The position numbers and the translations under genes are program-made. This document shows positions 21,048 to 21,704 of a stretch of DNA of 21,704 nucleotides, piece after piece. The DNA comes from RYN-417 sp043743105 (GTDB lineage: Bacteria; Patescibacteriota; Saccharimonadia; Saccharimonadales; JACDBH01): contig JAYTXD010000036.1 in assembly GCA_043743105.1 (NCBI GenBank), positions 1-21,704 on the forward strand, written 5' to 3'. The notes under the pieces were generated by a model, which was given only the letters and a program-made list of their open reading frames with translations, searched no databases and was not told where the DNA came from. Every line of letters begins with the position of its first letter. Position 1 is the stretch's first letter.

Positions 21048-21704
21048 TTACTTAGTGATCTTCGTCACGACACCAGCACCAACAGTACGTCCACCTTCGC
21101 GGATAGCGAAGCGCAGACCTTGTTCCATGGCGATTGGCTGGAGAAGCTTCACTTTGAAAGTGATAGTATCACCAGGCATGACCATTTCTTTGTCAGCTGG
21201 AAGTTCGACTTCACCAGTTACGTCCGTTGTACGGAAATAAAACTGTGGCTTGTAGCCCTTGAAGAAAGGAGTGTGGCGTCCACCTTCTTCTTTGGTGAGG
21301 ATATAGACTTCAGCGTCGAATTCGGTGTGTGGAGTAATGGTACCTGGCTTAGCCAAAACTTGGCCGCGCTCTATGTCATCACGCTCGATACCACGAAGCA
21401 AGATACCGACGTTGTCGCCAGCCTGACCTTGGTCGAGGTTCTTTTTAAACATTTCAACTCCAGTAACGATGCTCTTACGCGTGTCCTTAAGACCAACGAT
21501 TTCTACTTCTTCGTTTACTTTAACAATACCTGTTTCAATACGGCCGGTAGCTACAGTGCCACGACCTTTGATAGAGAATACGTCTTCGATGCTCATCAAA
21601 AATGGCTTGTCAAGTTCGCGCTTTGGTTCTGGAACAAAGTCGTCCATAGCCTTAACTAGTTCCATAATAGCGTCTTCAGCTTCTTTGTCGCCGGCCATAG
21701 CTTT
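21048..21704 (-). CDS. tuf: Elongation factor Tu, C-terminal part (5' end outside the window)
   Basis: About 218 codons of EF-Tu, the GTPase that brings aminoacyl-tRNA to the ribosome. Only the end of the GTPase domain and domains II and III are inside the window; the gene runs off the right edge. KPFLMSIEDVFSIKGRGTVATGRIE-like sequence opens domain II; GDNVGILLRG, ERGQVLAKPG, GRHTPFFKGYKPQFYFRTTDVTG and RFAIREGGRTVGAGVVTKI identify domains II-III. The internal ATG near 21698 is not the start. It ends in TAA, followed by a long 3' region and terminator. Confidence 0.98.
   Translation of the reverse strand, partial: KAMAGDKEAEDAIMELVKAMDDFVPEPKRELDKPFLMSIEDVFSIKGRGTVATGRIETGIVKVNEEVEIVGLKDTRKSIVTGVEMFKKNLDQGQAGDNVGILLRGIERDDIERGQVLAKPGTITPHTEFDAEVYILTKEEGGRHTPFFKGYKPQFYFRTTDVTGEVELPADKEMVMPGDTITFKVKLLQPIAMEQGLRFAIREGGRTVGAGVVTKITK

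Noticed and set aside
419..21704. UGA recoding (code 25 or code 4)
   Set aside because: No gene contains an in-frame TGA, so there is no direct sign of reassignment; only the absence of TGA stops is notable.
1..21704. CRISPR arrays, insertion sequences, phage genes or integrases
   Set aside because: No regularly spaced repeats, transposase or integrase frames were seen; the window is core genome.

Overview
The window is one almost entirely minus-strand stretch of core translation genes from a bacterium that is most likely a member of the Patescibacteria (Candidate Phyla Radiation), probably Candidatus Saccharibacteria (TM7). The supporting signs are the bacterial S10-spc-alpha gene order, no rpmD (L30) between rpsE and rplO, no adk or map between secY and infA, zinc-free forms of L36 and S14, and Ala/Lys-rich tails on many ribosomal proteins. 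The phylum is an inference from these traits, not from a database match. The standard genetic code works: all 37 protein genes read through without an internal stop. None of the 36 complete or partial stop-bearing minus-strand genes ends in TGA, counting tuf: 28 end in TAA and 9 in TAG.

Layout, in transcription order (right to left, minus strand). The 3' part of tuf (EF-Tu) lies at 21048-21704, with its own terminator near 20880-20905. A 375-bp gap with a hairpin-rich leader precedes rpsJ (20316-20672). A 587-bp gap then splits rpsJ from the rest of the S10 operon. This gap holds the best promoter in the window (TTGACA, 18 bp, extended -10) with a folded leader for rplC. On the opposite strand it holds an apparent structured RNA ending in a strong terminator at 20261-20302. 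Next come rplC-rplD-rplW-rplB-rpsS-rplV-rpsC-rplP-rpmC-rpsQ-rplN-rplX-rplE-rpsN-rpsH-rplF-rplR-rpsE-rplO-secY. A second internal promoter then starts infA-rpmJ-rpsM-rpsK-rpsD-rpoA-rplQ-rplM-rpsI, closed by a terminator at 5191-5217.

Left of this operon lie a small membrane protein, then trpS-rluD-holB (chained by TAATG stop/start overlaps), a TPR protein, a FemAB-like transferase, tRNA-Thr(TGT), tRNA-Tyr(GTA) and a strong terminator at 26-92.

Functionally, nearly everything serves protein synthesis: ribosomal proteins of both subunits, IF-1, EF-Tu, RNA polymerase alpha, the SecY channel, a tRNA synthetase, a pseudouridine synthase and two tRNAs. The exceptions are the clamp-loader subunit, the TPR and FemAB-like envelope proteins and the small membrane protein. 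The most interesting unexplained parts are the opposite-strand RNA candidate between rpsJ and rplC, a perfect 18-bp palindrome that swallows the 5' end of tRNA-Thr, and -10 boxes placed exactly 7 nt before the ATG of three genes, which suggests leaderless mRNAs.
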